In this document: positions 1 through 6,760 of the stretch, in pieces | Position numbering within the stretch: the first letter of the stretch is position 1 | Layout of the letters: every line of letters begins with the position of its first letter | From: an uncultured Pseudomonadota bacterium | GTDB taxonomy: Bacteria > Myxococcota > UBA796 | Direction of reading: 5' to 3' | NCBI GenBank assembly: GCA_913040875.1 | Contig: CAJWHX010000180.1 | Coordinates: 1 to 6,924, forward strand | Length of the DNA: 6,924 nt | Program-made: the position numbers and the translations under genes | The notes under the pieces: model-generated | What the model saw: the letters and a program-made list of their open reading frames with translations, nothing else | Database searches by the model: none | Told to the model about the DNA's origin: nothing

Positions 1-2
1 AG

Positions 3-131
3 CATATAAAATTTATCAAATTCTTCTAAGTCACCAAAAGCCTTTTTATAGATATCCTTATTTTCAATGACGATATCATAATCAAGTACTGTGACATATG
101 CTTCAGCATATATCGGATCTGCAAATCCTGA
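3..131 (-). other. Eukaryote-like coding fragment resembling coatomer beta (beta-COP), open to the window edge
   Basis: Reading the minus strand from 131 downwards, in a frame different from that of the amidase, gives an open peptide of 43 residues with no stop. It begins SGFADPIYAEAYVTVLDYDI. Known beta-COP proteins carry a conserved TGF-SDP-x-YAEAYV-x-V-xx-YDI segment near the start of their C-terminal (appendage) region, and the match over about 20 residues is close. After that point (VIENKDIYKKAFGD and onward) I do not recognise the beta-COP continuation, so divergence, an intron or a second joint is possible. Hand-counted G+C for 1-110 is 31 of 110, far below the neighbouring bacterial genes. 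What is seen is the open frame, the motif and the composition; the family name comes from memory of beta-COP sequences and was not searched. The fragment belongs to a different genome from the bacterial block, or marks an integration site. Confidence 0.45.
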
Positions 132-580
132 ATTAATCGAACATTCGAGTCTACTTGATCCTCTGTAAGTGGCTGTCCCTTTGTTCCTCCAACATTTTCA
201 ACTCCGATGGAAATGTGATTGAAGCCAATACAATGCCTAGCAAAACTATCTTCTGGAAGTAAACGATGAATCGTTCCATCTCTATCCACTAAAAAATGGG
301 CGGATACATTGACACTACCTGCCCTACGAATATCTCGACGTCCACCAAGAGTAGCCGAAGCGAACGTATTCCATGTAGAAGATGCAGTGGAGACTCCTGT
401 CCAGTGAAGCACAACCATCTTTGGTTCTAAATATTTGGGGGCATCTGGGCCGTAGTGTGTGGCAAAATATGCCTCCATACCCCGCTCTCGAGCTGGTTGA
501 TTGGGCAACCTCCATTCATGGATTGCAAGTGGCTCAACAGGTTCTGCAAGACCATGCTGCATCCAAAACCAGATCAACAC
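110..580 (-). CDS. N-acetylmuramoyl-L-alanine amidase (Amidase_2, AmpD/AmiD type), 3'-truncated
   Basis: This is a zinc amidase that would cut the bond between N-acetylmuramic acid and L-alanine in peptidoglycan. Numbered from the GTG at 580, residues 55-61 (MVVLHWTG-like) supply the first zinc histidine, H59. The block SAHFLVDRDGTIHRLLPED (93-111) and ARH-x-IGFNH-x-SIGVENVGG (114-132), with the likely catalytic E128, are hallmarks of the family, as is LTEDQ-xxx-NVRLIQDL (138-153). The second zinc histidine and the zinc aspartate that should follow are absent, because the gene meets the foreign left flank near 110-131. The frame runs on to a stop at 26-28, but its last 25-30 residues look like noise. 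The start is GTG 580, two bases after the RNase HI stop, which suggests translational coupling; no good ribosome site sits at the usual distance. Residues 2-12 are hydrophobic but short for a signal peptide, so location (cytoplasm or periplasm) is open. As it stands the product cannot be active. Confidence 0.85.
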
Positions 581-582
581 AA

Positions 583-1317
583 CTAGGCTCGCCCTTCTTC
601 AATTGCGAGGTTCGCCAATCGATCCGCCTCATCATTCTCAGGGATATCTGCATGTCCAGCCACCCAACGAACGGTAATGTCATTCCACTTTTTGACCGCC
701 GCTCGAAGTGGAAGAATGATGTCTCTATTGGCCTTGGCTTTCCAGTTTTTGGTTAAAATGCCCACCACATATTGACTATCGGTACACACCACGACTGGCG
801 TCTTGTTGTCTATACCTTCTGACTCTAACAATTCCATAGCATCTAAAACTGCAGACAGTTCAGCTTTATTGTTTGTTCCTTCCCCCAGATATCGATAGTG
901 CTTGATCTCCTTATCTGGGAGTTGGATGTAGACGCCCGTACCACACGGACCAGGATTCCCGACGCAGGATCCGTCTGTAAAACAACGAACCGTCTCAGCA
1001 GACAATCCCTCTAAAAACTTCCGAACATCCTTCTGGGCAGCACTCTTTTGTTCGTTTGTACGGGTGTGGGAAGATCCGAATTTCTTACGCACGTTGGGTT
1101 TGGCATCGTCCAACTTTGGAGCACTTTCACCCTTGTCAAGCGGCTTCGAAGGCTCACTGCTCAGCTGAATATTTTTCGCTGAGGCCCGATAAATGGTCGC
1201 TCCTTCTTTGGTAGAATATCGAATTCCCACCAACCCATTCGATTGGTTCAGTTCATCTACCTCATTGACCTGTGCCCAAACCTTCTTTCCTTTAAACAAT
1301 GCCGGTTTCCAAAGCAT
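583..1317 (-). CDS. rnhA: Ribonuclease HI with N-terminal extension domain
   Basis: RNase HI cleaves the RNA strand of RNA-DNA hybrids in the cytoplasm (primer and R-loop removal). The protein has 244 residues against about 155 for a minimal enzyme. The catalytic domain spans roughly 107-244 and has all expected residues: D115 in CFTDGSCVGNPGP, E153 in NNKAELSAV, D180 in VCTDSQYV, H222 in AGHADIPEN and D232 in ENDEADRLAN. Residues 1 to about 53 form a separate small domain (WKPALFKGKKVWAQV, then GIRYSTKEGATIYRASAKNI) that is not the usual hybrid-binding (viroplasmin-like) domain. Residues 54-100 are a charged, low-complexity linker. The start ATG at 1317 has an excellent AGGAG site seven bases upstream on the minus strand. 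The stop lies two bases before the amidase start, so the two are probably one transcript. The family is certain; the role of the N-terminal domain is unknown. Confidence 0.93.
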   Translation of the reverse strand: MLWKPALFKGKKVWAQVNEVDELNQSNGLVGIRYSTKEGATIYRASAKNIQLSSEPSKPLDKGESAPKLDDAKPNVRKKFGSSHTRTNEQKSAAQKDVRKFLEGLSAETVRCFTDGSCVGNPGPCGTGVYIQLPDKEIKHYRYLGEGTNNKAELSAVLDAMELLESEGIDNKTPVVVCTDSQYVVGILTKNWKAKANRDIILPLRAAVKKWNDITVRWVAGHADIPENDEADRLANLAIEEGRA

Positions 1318-1343
1318 GCCTTCTCCTGTCTCAAACCCACGTG

Positions 1344-1372
1344 TATGTAACGAATGCCGTCTCGTTATTCAA
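1344..1372 (-). promoter_or_regulatory. Candidate sigma-70-like promoter for the RNase HI-amidase unit
   Basis: On the minus strand a TTGAAT hexamer (1372-1367) is followed by exactly 17 bases and then TACATA (1349-1344), 26 bases before the RNase HI start. The -35 matches TTGACA in four positions; the -10 matches only moderately. It is the best candidate in the gap between the genes, but chance occurrence is quite possible. The rest of the 144-base gap (1318-1461) holds only two short hairpins and no recognisable gene. Confidence 0.25.
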
Positions 1373-1461
1373 CTACTGAATTCCTCTCTGAAATCGGAAA
1401 TGAACGAATTTTCGTTGAGGACCGGAGGCGAAAGAGAAGTTTCGCAGGTTTACAAATGTTC

Positions 1462-3669
1462 CTATCCCACTGCATTTCGATACTCGTACAACGAGTGATT
1501 GAAACAACCAACAGAGCACCCTCCTTCAACCATTTCGTTACGACATTGATGGATCGACTCCGAATGCCAGAGTGTATGCAAGCGTTCTTCAAAGACATTT
1601 CCCTTTATTAGACCCGTGCCATTCCATACACAGCATGGAAGAAAGTTACCCTCATAGGTGATGCCGTACTGTTCGACGAATCCTAAACATCTTATATTCT
1701 CGATGGTTTCGCCAGCATGATATTTGAGTGAATCCGCATAGAATGAACGTCGATTGGCATACTCATCGTTGTCTCGGATGATGGCTTCTACCTGTTCGGT
1801 CCAAAGAGTCTTATGCAAATCACTGGTCAAATAGAGTTCCGGAGCATCATTGACCGGCCAAAAATCAAGGGACACTCCAAGTTCTTGACACACTTGATAG
1901 AGATCCCAGAGCTGATGAACATTTTTATTGGTCACAGTACAGTACACAGAACAAGGGATGTCAGATTCTAAACGGACCAACCGAATGGCTTTCAATGTTC
2001 GTTCATAAGCCCCTTCTTGACCTCGCAATTCGTCGTGCACTGCGCCAATCCCATCCAACGAAAAGGACAAGGATGATACCCCTGACTCTTTGAGCCAGCC
2101 CCAATGACGCTTTAAGAGCAAACCATTTGTAGTAATATTAACTGCCAAACCTCGCTGACGAGCTTCAGAAATGACCAACGGCAAGTCGGAATGAAGAAAC
2201 GGCTCTCCTCCGGTAATAACAAGCACCTTGGTACCTATTTCCGATGCATCATCCAATATCGGCCACAGTTTATCCACATCCATGTTTTGGGGATTGTCCC
2301 ACAAATCACAGAAGGAACACGTCAAATTACAGCCCCGATTGATAAGGAGCAACATTGTTCGTTCTTTAACCGGAGTGTACTTCGGTAAAAACTCACTTTC
2401 TATTTGTCTCCTCTGAATACTTCTGGTGAGCAGCTCTGTAAAGTGATCTCGACCACGATAACGTTCCGGATGCTGATAAACGTTCAGGTAGCACTGACCA
2501 ACATTGATCCAAGAGAGGCGCTCAGCAACTTCTTGTCGATCGGACAGATGCTTTGTCGAATGTATCGTTTGTTTCAAAGCAGTCAACATTTCCTCTGCTG
2601 TTTCAACATAGGTAAACTGACCCAGATCTGGTATTCCTTCAGCGCCCTTTCGCGTCGTTAGGATTGGCTTGCCAACAGCCAAATACTCGAGCAATTTGAG
2701 GCGGGTACCTCCCCCATCAAACAGTGGACAGAGAAACACATCCGCCATATTGAGATGGCCAGCCAAGTCATCCACCACATCTGTAAATGTGATCCGAGGG
2801 TGGGAGTAGTATCGCGGTGGATTAAGGCCAGTAATTACAAACTGTACTGCATTCAGAGTGGGGTCAGCCTCCACCAACGGGATTAAATACTCCGCAATGA
2901 ATCGAACGGCATCGGTGTTGGGTGCGTAGTGAAGCGTTCCATGAAAGAATACAACAACCTTATCATCCACCTTCCACGTTCGGCGCCACTCTTCTCTTCG
3001 TATACGACCCTGCTGAATCGTTTGTACCGACACACCGTGCGGGATGACTGAAATATCGTTGGCATGGACACCCATCTTGACCATTGCCTCTTTGTCATCT
3101 ATCGACACTGCTATCACGTCATCCACGAGTTTTAACGCAACGGTCTCCATACGACGAATACGATCTACCTCATGGCCATACGCTTTGAGTCTCGCCCACT
3201 CAACATTGTGCTGAACGATCGAAGATCGAACTGTTTCACCTCTCAGCTTACCCACAATTTTAGAGGCTAGATATGAAGTCAATCCGTATCCTGGAAACTC
3301 CGCCTGAAAGACATCAATATTTTCAGCCAACCCAACGGCAACCAATCGAATTAGCCAGGAGGGATCAAACTGAGCAGAATACAGAAAATACTCTTCGACT
3401 GGATATCCTACCCAACGACACCATCTCTCTGCCAGCCTCTCCCCCCGTCCAATTAATGGCCAATCTTCCATGGCTCGAAATCGATCGGGAAAGTATTTGT
3501 ATTCAAAATAACCGGATTTATGAACTCGGATATAGGTATCCCTATCTGATGTGGCAATGAAAACATCCTGACCCAAAAGAGAAAAAGATCGTGCGGTTTC
3601 AACTATCTTTACAGCTGCTCCGTGATTTGTAGGGAGTAAATCGGATCTGGTCGCAATACACACATTCAT
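1462..3669 (-). CDS. Fusion protein: GT4-family glycosyltransferase plus radical SAM enzyme with SPASM/Twitch-like C-terminus
   Basis: This is a single 735-residue protein. Residues 1 to about 390 are a GT-B fold glycosyltransferase of family GT4. The N-terminal loop is RSDLLPTNHGAAVKIVETA (8-26). The donor half has VVFFHGTLHYAPNTDAV (239-255) and DVFLCPLFDGGGTRLKLLEY (310-329), the last being the family's nucleotide-sugar motif, with E328 as the conserved second glutamate. Residues about 435-735 are a radical SAM enzyme. CNLTCSFC places C447, C451 and C454 for the 4Fe-4S cluster that binds S-adenosylmethionine, followed by TGGEP (486-490), ITTNG (512-516) and SLDG (537-540). The C-terminus has C661, C679/C680, C709, C718 and C722, suggesting at least one auxiliary cluster. 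I chose ATG 3669, not the in-frame ATG 35 codons upstream, because TAGGACC lies just before it and the GT4 fold begins there. A sugar transferred and then radically modified, or a modified glycoconjugate, is a guess; substrate is unknown. No signal peptide or membrane segment is seen. Confidence 0.88.
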   Translation of the reverse strand: MNVCIATRSDLLPTNHGAAVKIVETARSFSLLGQDVFIATSDRDTYIRVHKSGYFEYKYFPDRFRAMEDWPLIGRGERLAERWCRWVGYPVEEYFLYSAQFDPSWLIRLVAVGLAENIDVFQAEFPGYGLTSYLASKIVGKLRGETVRSSIVQHNVEWARLKAYGHEVDRIRRMETVALKLVDDVIAVSIDDKEAMVKMGVHANDISVIPHGVSVQTIQQGRIRREEWRRTWKVDDKVVVFFHGTLHYAPNTDAVRFIAEYLIPLVEADPTLNAVQFVITGLNPPRYYSHPRITFTDVVDDLAGHLNMADVFLCPLFDGGGTRLKLLEYLAVGKPILTTRKGAEGIPDLGQFTYVETAEEMLTALKQTIHSTKHLSDRQEVAERLSWINVGQCYLNVYQHPERYRGRDHFTELLTRSIQRRQIESEFLPKYTPVKERTMLLLINRGCNLTCSFCDLWDNPQNMDVDKLWPILDDASEIGTKVLVITGGEPFLHSDLPLVISEARQRGLAVNITTNGLLLKRHWGWLKESGVSSLSFSLDGIGAVHDELRGQEGAYERTLKAIRLVRLESDIPCSVYCTVTNKNVHQLWDLYQVCQELGVSLDFWPVNDAPELYLTSDLHKTLWTEQVEAIIRDNDEYANRRSFYADSLKYHAGETIENIRCLGFVEQYGITYEGNFLPCCVWNGTGLIKGNVFEERLHTLWHSESIHQCRNEMVEGGCSVGCFNHSLYEYRNAVG

Positions 3670-3744
3670 AAAGGTCCTAGTTATGCAGTGAAAATATTGT
3701 AACGAAAAGACTTCCCCTCGCCCATATGAGTTTATGTAGAACAG

Positions 3745-3758
3745 GTCACAATTGTGAC
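3745..3758. promoter_or_regulatory. Perfect 14-bp palindrome, likely operator
   Basis: GTCACAATTGTGAC equals its own reverse complement. The symmetry extends to 3742-3761 with one mismatched pair (3744/3759). It is about 50 bases before the glnN -10 candidate and about 45 before the leftward -10 candidate, a position typical of a regulator acting on divergent genes. The half-site TGTGAC recalls CRP/FNR-family half-sites, but these face the opposite way and with no spacer, so no regulator can be named. Confidence 0.45.
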
Positions 3759-3775
3759 GTGAAGGAGACATCACG
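3758..3775. promoter_or_regulatory. Second dyad CGTGA-N8-TCACG abutting the palindrome
   Basis: CGTGA at 3758-3762 and TCACG at 3771-3775 are inverted copies separated by eight bases. Together with the palindrome to the left, four GTGA/TCAC half-sites occur within 31 bases. This clustering is more than a lone short dyad would suggest, but each element alone is short. Confidence 0.28.
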
Positions 3776-3878
3776 GCAGTAAAGATCCGAAATCAAAAAA
3801 AATGGTTGTATAGAATCTGATTTTCCAATACGCATGAGACCATATTATCTCAAATTATCAGACAACTATGGAGTTTCA

Positions 3879-6050
3879 ATGAGCAATCCTCGTTATCAAG
3901 CCATCCAGGCAGCCACTTCTCGAACCCCCAGAACATTCGAACCTCTTGTTGATGAAACCGGTGCACCCTACTCTGTCGATGAGTATTTTGGATACCGATG
4001 TTTTACCAAAGCAGACATGGCAAATCGATTGCCAGCATCAACTATGAATCGTTTTGAGGGCAGCTTAGAAGAAGGCAAAACATTAGAGCGAGATCTTGCA
4101 AATCACATTGCCCATGCCGTTTATCAATGGGCACTTGAACAAGGTGCAACACACTTCTGTCATTGGTTCCAACCGCTGACTGGTGCCACAGCTGAAAAGC
4201 ATGATGGATTCATTCAGTTGGGCGGAGACGAGCCAATATTCTCCTTCTCTGGCTCTGAACTGATTCAATCCGAGCCAGATGCTTCTTCGTTTCCAAATGG
4301 TGGTTCTCGAACTACATTTGAAGCCCGTGGATATACTCTGTGGGATCCCTCTAGTCCCATCTTCTTGATGGAACGAGAAAACGGTTCAACGCTTTGCATC
4401 CCAAGTACGTTCGTATCCTACTTCGGAAATGTACTCGACAGCAAAACTCCACTCCTTCGTTCTATGGATACTCTTGAGGAACGTGCAATCGAACTTTGCA
4501 CGAAGCTTGGAGAAACGGAAGTGGATAAAATCATCGCGACAGCAGGTCCAGAACAAGAATACTTTCTAATTGACAAAGCGTACGCTGCCCTTCGTCCGGA
4601 CATCCTTCTGACTGGACGTTCAGTATTGGGTGCCTCAGCCCCAAAAGGTCAATCCTTGGATGATCACTACTTCGGGTCGATCCCATCACGGGTTGCAGCC
4701 TTCATGCACGAAGTGGAAATGGAACTGTACAGTCTTGGTATCCCTGTAAAGACGCGTCACAACGAAGTCGCGCCTTGTCAATTCGAGGTGGCCATTGTCT
4801 ACTCCGAAGCAAACATCGCCGCTGATCACAACCAGCTGGTCATGGAAATGTTGAAGCGTGTGGCTTCCCGTCATGACTTTCACTGCTCTTTACATGAAAA
4901 GCCATTCAAGGGTGTCAACGGATCTGGTAAGCACCTCAACTGGTCTCTCGCCGACAACTTGGGTCGCAATCTGTTAGACCCCACGAAGACACCAAGCACA
5001 AACATTCGATTTCTGGCATTCTTGACCTCTGTGCTGTTGGGAGTCCATCGCAGTGCTGGTCTTCTTCGTTCTGCGATTGGAACCTACAGCAATGACTTTC
5101 GATTGGGCGCCAACGAAGCACCACCAGCCATCATCAGTGTATTCTTAGGAGATCAACTCAGTCGAATTTGCGATAGACTCGCCAACGGTGACGATCTGCC
5201 TACAGATTCTGGAAATTCAATGCTGCAATTGGGTGTAGACGGTTTGCCCGATCTCAAGCAAGATACAACCGATCGCAACAGAACCTCACCGTTTGCGTTC
5301 ACTGGTAACAAGTTTGAATTTCGTGCTGCAGGTTCTAGTGCCTCAGTATCCTTCCCCCTCACATGTGTGAATGCGGCAGTTGCTGACGGGATTGAGCAAC
5401 TCCTAGCCTTAATTGAAGAAAAGGAAGATGTCCTCGAAGCCATCCGAGAAGGCATCCGTCTATCGAATCCAATCCGATTTGAAGGCGACAACTATTCCGA
5501 TGCGTGGGTTGAAGAAGCCGAGAATCGAGGCCTTCCTCACTACCGAAAAACCCCACATGCATTGGCTGTACTCACCCATGACAGCACCATTGAATTGTTT
5601 GAAGGCTTGGGAATCCTATCTAAACTGGAACTTAGCAGTCAGTATCACGTCAAAATTGAGCAATACATCACTCACGTGACCATTGAAGCAGACATCCTAC
5701 AACAATTGGTTAAACAGTTCGTATTGCCTTCAGCCATTGCAGAGCGCACCGCCGCATGCGCAGATGTGGCGGCTCAAAGCGCTGTGTTTGGATCCGATTC
5801 AACAGACAAAAGCCATGCTTTAGCCATTCACGATCTGATTCAACAACTGAACTCAGAGCAAAAAACTCTCGAAACGGCTCTCCGTACAAACGCAGGAATC
5901 AAAGATGAGCAAGCGCAAGCTGAACACTTGGCACTTAGTGTGGCTCCGCAAATGGAGGCTTTGCGCGATGTCTGCGACAACATCGAGTCCATCGTTGAAG
6001 ACAGCCGGTGGCGTCTACCCAAATATCGTGAAATGCTGTTCCAAAACTAA
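3879..6050 (+). CDS. glnN: Glutamine synthetase type III (GSIII)
   Basis: The enzyme makes glutamine from glutamate, ammonium and ATP in the cytoplasm and is a main route of ammonium assimilation. The 723-residue length matches the long type III class, not the roughly 450-470 residues of GSI. Numbering from ATG 3879, the class-specific N-terminal part includes SELIQSEPDASSFPNGG (126-142) and FEARGYTLWDPSSPIF (147-162). Catalytic-core motifs are GPEQEYF (223-229, metal-binding glutamates), RHNEVAPCQFE (293-303), NGSGKHLNWSL (347-357), GTYSNDFRLGANEAPP (401-416, nucleotide and ammonium region) and DRNRTSPFAFTGNKFEFR (465-482). The C-terminal 200 residues are mostly helical, as in the family. 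I prefer ATG 3879 because GGAG lies five bases before it and SNPRYQAIQ is the usual GSIII start; the ATG at 3834 has no ribosome site and would add 15 residues. The gene appears intact, ends before a strong terminator, and is probably regulated from the dyad-rich region upstream. Confidence 0.96.
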   Translation: MSNPRYQAIQAATSRTPRTFEPLVDETGAPYSVDEYFGYRCFTKADMANRLPASTMNRFEGSLEEGKTLERDLANHIAHAVYQWALEQGATHFCHWFQPLTGATAEKHDGFIQLGGDEPIFSFSGSELIQSEPDASSFPNGGSRTTFEARGYTLWDPSSPIFLMERENGSTLCIPSTFVSYFGNVLDSKTPLLRSMDTLEERAIELCTKLGETEVDKIIATAGPEQEYFLIDKAYAALRPDILLTGRSVLGASAPKGQSLDDHYFGSIPSRVAAFMHEVEMELYSLGIPVKTRHNEVAPCQFEVAIVYSEANIAADHNQLVMEMLKRVASRHDFHCSLHEKPFKGVNGSGKHLNWSLADNLGRNLLDPTKTPSTNIRFLAFLTSVLLGVHRSAGLLRSAIGTYSNDFRLGANEAPPAIISVFLGDQLSRICDRLANGDDLPTDSGNSMLQLGVDGLPDLKQDTTDRNRTSPFAFTGNKFEFRAAGSSASVSFPLTCVNAAVADGIEQLLALIEEKEDVLEAIREGIRLSNPIRFEGDNYSDAWVEEAENRGLPHYRKTPHALAVLTHDSTIELFEGLGILSKLELSSQYHVKIEQYITHVTIEADILQQLVKQFVLPSAIAERTAACADVAAQSAVFGSDSTDKSHALAIHDLIQQLNSEQKTLETALRTNAGIKDEQAQAEHLALSVAPQMEALRDVCDNIESIVEDSRWRLPKYREMLFQN

Positions 6051-6084
6051 AAACGCATAGAATATACGTATACTGTATGTCCAC

Positions 6085-6112
6085 AAAAGCACCTCCATGG
6101 AGAGGTGCTTTT
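6085..6112. terminator. Rho-independent terminator after glnN, symmetric
   Basis: AAAAGCACCTC pairs over all 11 bases with GAGGTGCTTTT across a six-base loop (CATGGA). Both the A run on the left and the T run on the right suit termination, so it could work for either strand; in practice only glnN, 34 bases upstream, needs it. It lies just 25 bases before the next start codon. Confidence 0.85.
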
Positions 6113-6137
6113 CCTGTATATAAACATCGAGATTGTC

Positions 6138-6760
6138 ATGACACCAGAATCCAAATTACAAAGCATCTTGAGCCAGTGGGACATGGACCCCACATTGCAT
6201 ACCAGCCCGCATCAAGGTCTCATCAACCAAACATTCTTGGTGGGTGAACCAATTACAGGGGTACTACAGTGGGTCAACCCAATCTTCGATGCACGAATTC
6301 ACACCGACATACAAGCACTCACCAATCATCTCAAAGCCAAAGGTCTAGCGACAACTGAATTGTTGCCCACCAAAACTGGAGGCCTCTACATCGATGATAC
6401 AGAGAGCGGCTACTGGAGGGTGTTGAAATATATCAAGGGTAGAACCTTTGATCAGATTCCTTCAACAACTTTAGCTCACGAGGCTGGAAAACTAGTCGGG
6501 CGGTTTCACGATGCAATGTGCGACTTCGATCACACTTGGCAAGCACCCTTTCGGGATGCTCACAATACCACGCTTCGAATGAACAATCTGACACAAGCAC
6601 TGAACGAGCACACAGCGCACCCATTGTACGATCAAGCCTACACTCTAGGTCAACAAATCTTACGGGATTGGTCCAACTGGAGTGGTACGCTCAATTTGCC
6701 CACACGCGTCAATCATGGAGATCTAAAGATTTCCAATCTGCATTTCAATTCAGATGATAC
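6138..6760 (+). CDS. APH-family small-molecule kinase (phosphotransferase), 3'-truncated
   Basis: The first 208 codons belong to the aminoglycoside phosphotransferase fold family, which phosphorylates small molecules such as sugars, amino sugars, choline or drugs with ATP. Seen in order: an N-terminal helix (4-16), HQGLINQTFLVG (25-36, the nucleotide-binding turn), GVLQWVNPIFD (41-51), WRVLKYIKGRTFD (93-105, hinge between lobes), EAGKLVGRFHDAM (115-127) and the catalytic loop NHGDLKISN (192-200) with D195 and N200. The VLQ-x-VNPIF segment recalls the N-acetylhexosamine kinase-like branch more than drug-resistance enzymes. The DFG-equivalent (usually IDLDT) should follow within about ten residues, but the sequence changes to AT-rich DNA near 6757-6765, so the gene is cut. 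The frame happens to stay open to the window end. The ribosome site is weak (GAG six bases upstream). With a terminator just upstream, it needs its own promoter or read-through from glnN. Substrate unknown. Confidence 0.82.

Larger units (their letters stand above)
3670..3878. promoter_or_regulatory. Divergent control region between the GT4-radical SAM gene and glnN
   Basis: These 209 bases separate two genes that point away from each other, so promoters for both should lie here. For the leftward gene, TACAAT on the minus strand (3701-3696) is a reasonable -10 but no good -35 is visible 17 bases upstream. For glnN, TATAGAAT at 3809-3816, preceded by an A-rich stretch (3791-3802), is a reasonable -10, again with no clear -35, which would fit activator-dependent transcription. 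Two overlapping dyads (listed separately) sit near the middle. I see no sigma-54 type GG/GC signature and no riboswitch. Confidence 0.5.

Noticed and set aside
26..109. True C-terminus of the amidase
   Set aside because: The tail lacks the histidine and aspartate zinc ligands, is AT-rich, and another frame there makes a better protein.
382..756. Plus-strand open frame opposite the amidase and RNase HI genes
   Set aside because: It is antisense to two well-supported genes, has no recognisable motif and no ribosome site.
1428..1445. Hairpin GCGAAA-GAGAAG-TTTCGC downstream of the GT4-radical SAM stop
   Set aside because: The six-pair stem has no T run after it on the minus strand, so it is not a convincing terminator. 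A nearby AACGAA/TTCGTT dyad (1403-1416) is too small to call.
3745..3758. CRP binding site
   Set aside because: A CRP site is TGTGA-N6-TCACA; here the half-sites are in the reverse order and have no spacer.
3670..3774. Upstream in-frame start adding 35 residues to the GT4-radical SAM protein
   Set aside because: The extra residues are unlike a GT4 N-terminus, cover the likely operator and promoter, and ATG 3669 has a good ribosome site.
3834..3878. Upstream ATG giving glutamine synthetase 15 extra residues
   Set aside because: No ribosome site precedes it, whereas ATG 3879 has GGAG at the right distance and matches the usual family start.
6138..6760. Aminoglycoside resistance gene
   Set aside because: The fold family is shared, but the VLQ-x-VNPIF segment resembles sugar-kinase-like members and there is no resistance or mobile context.
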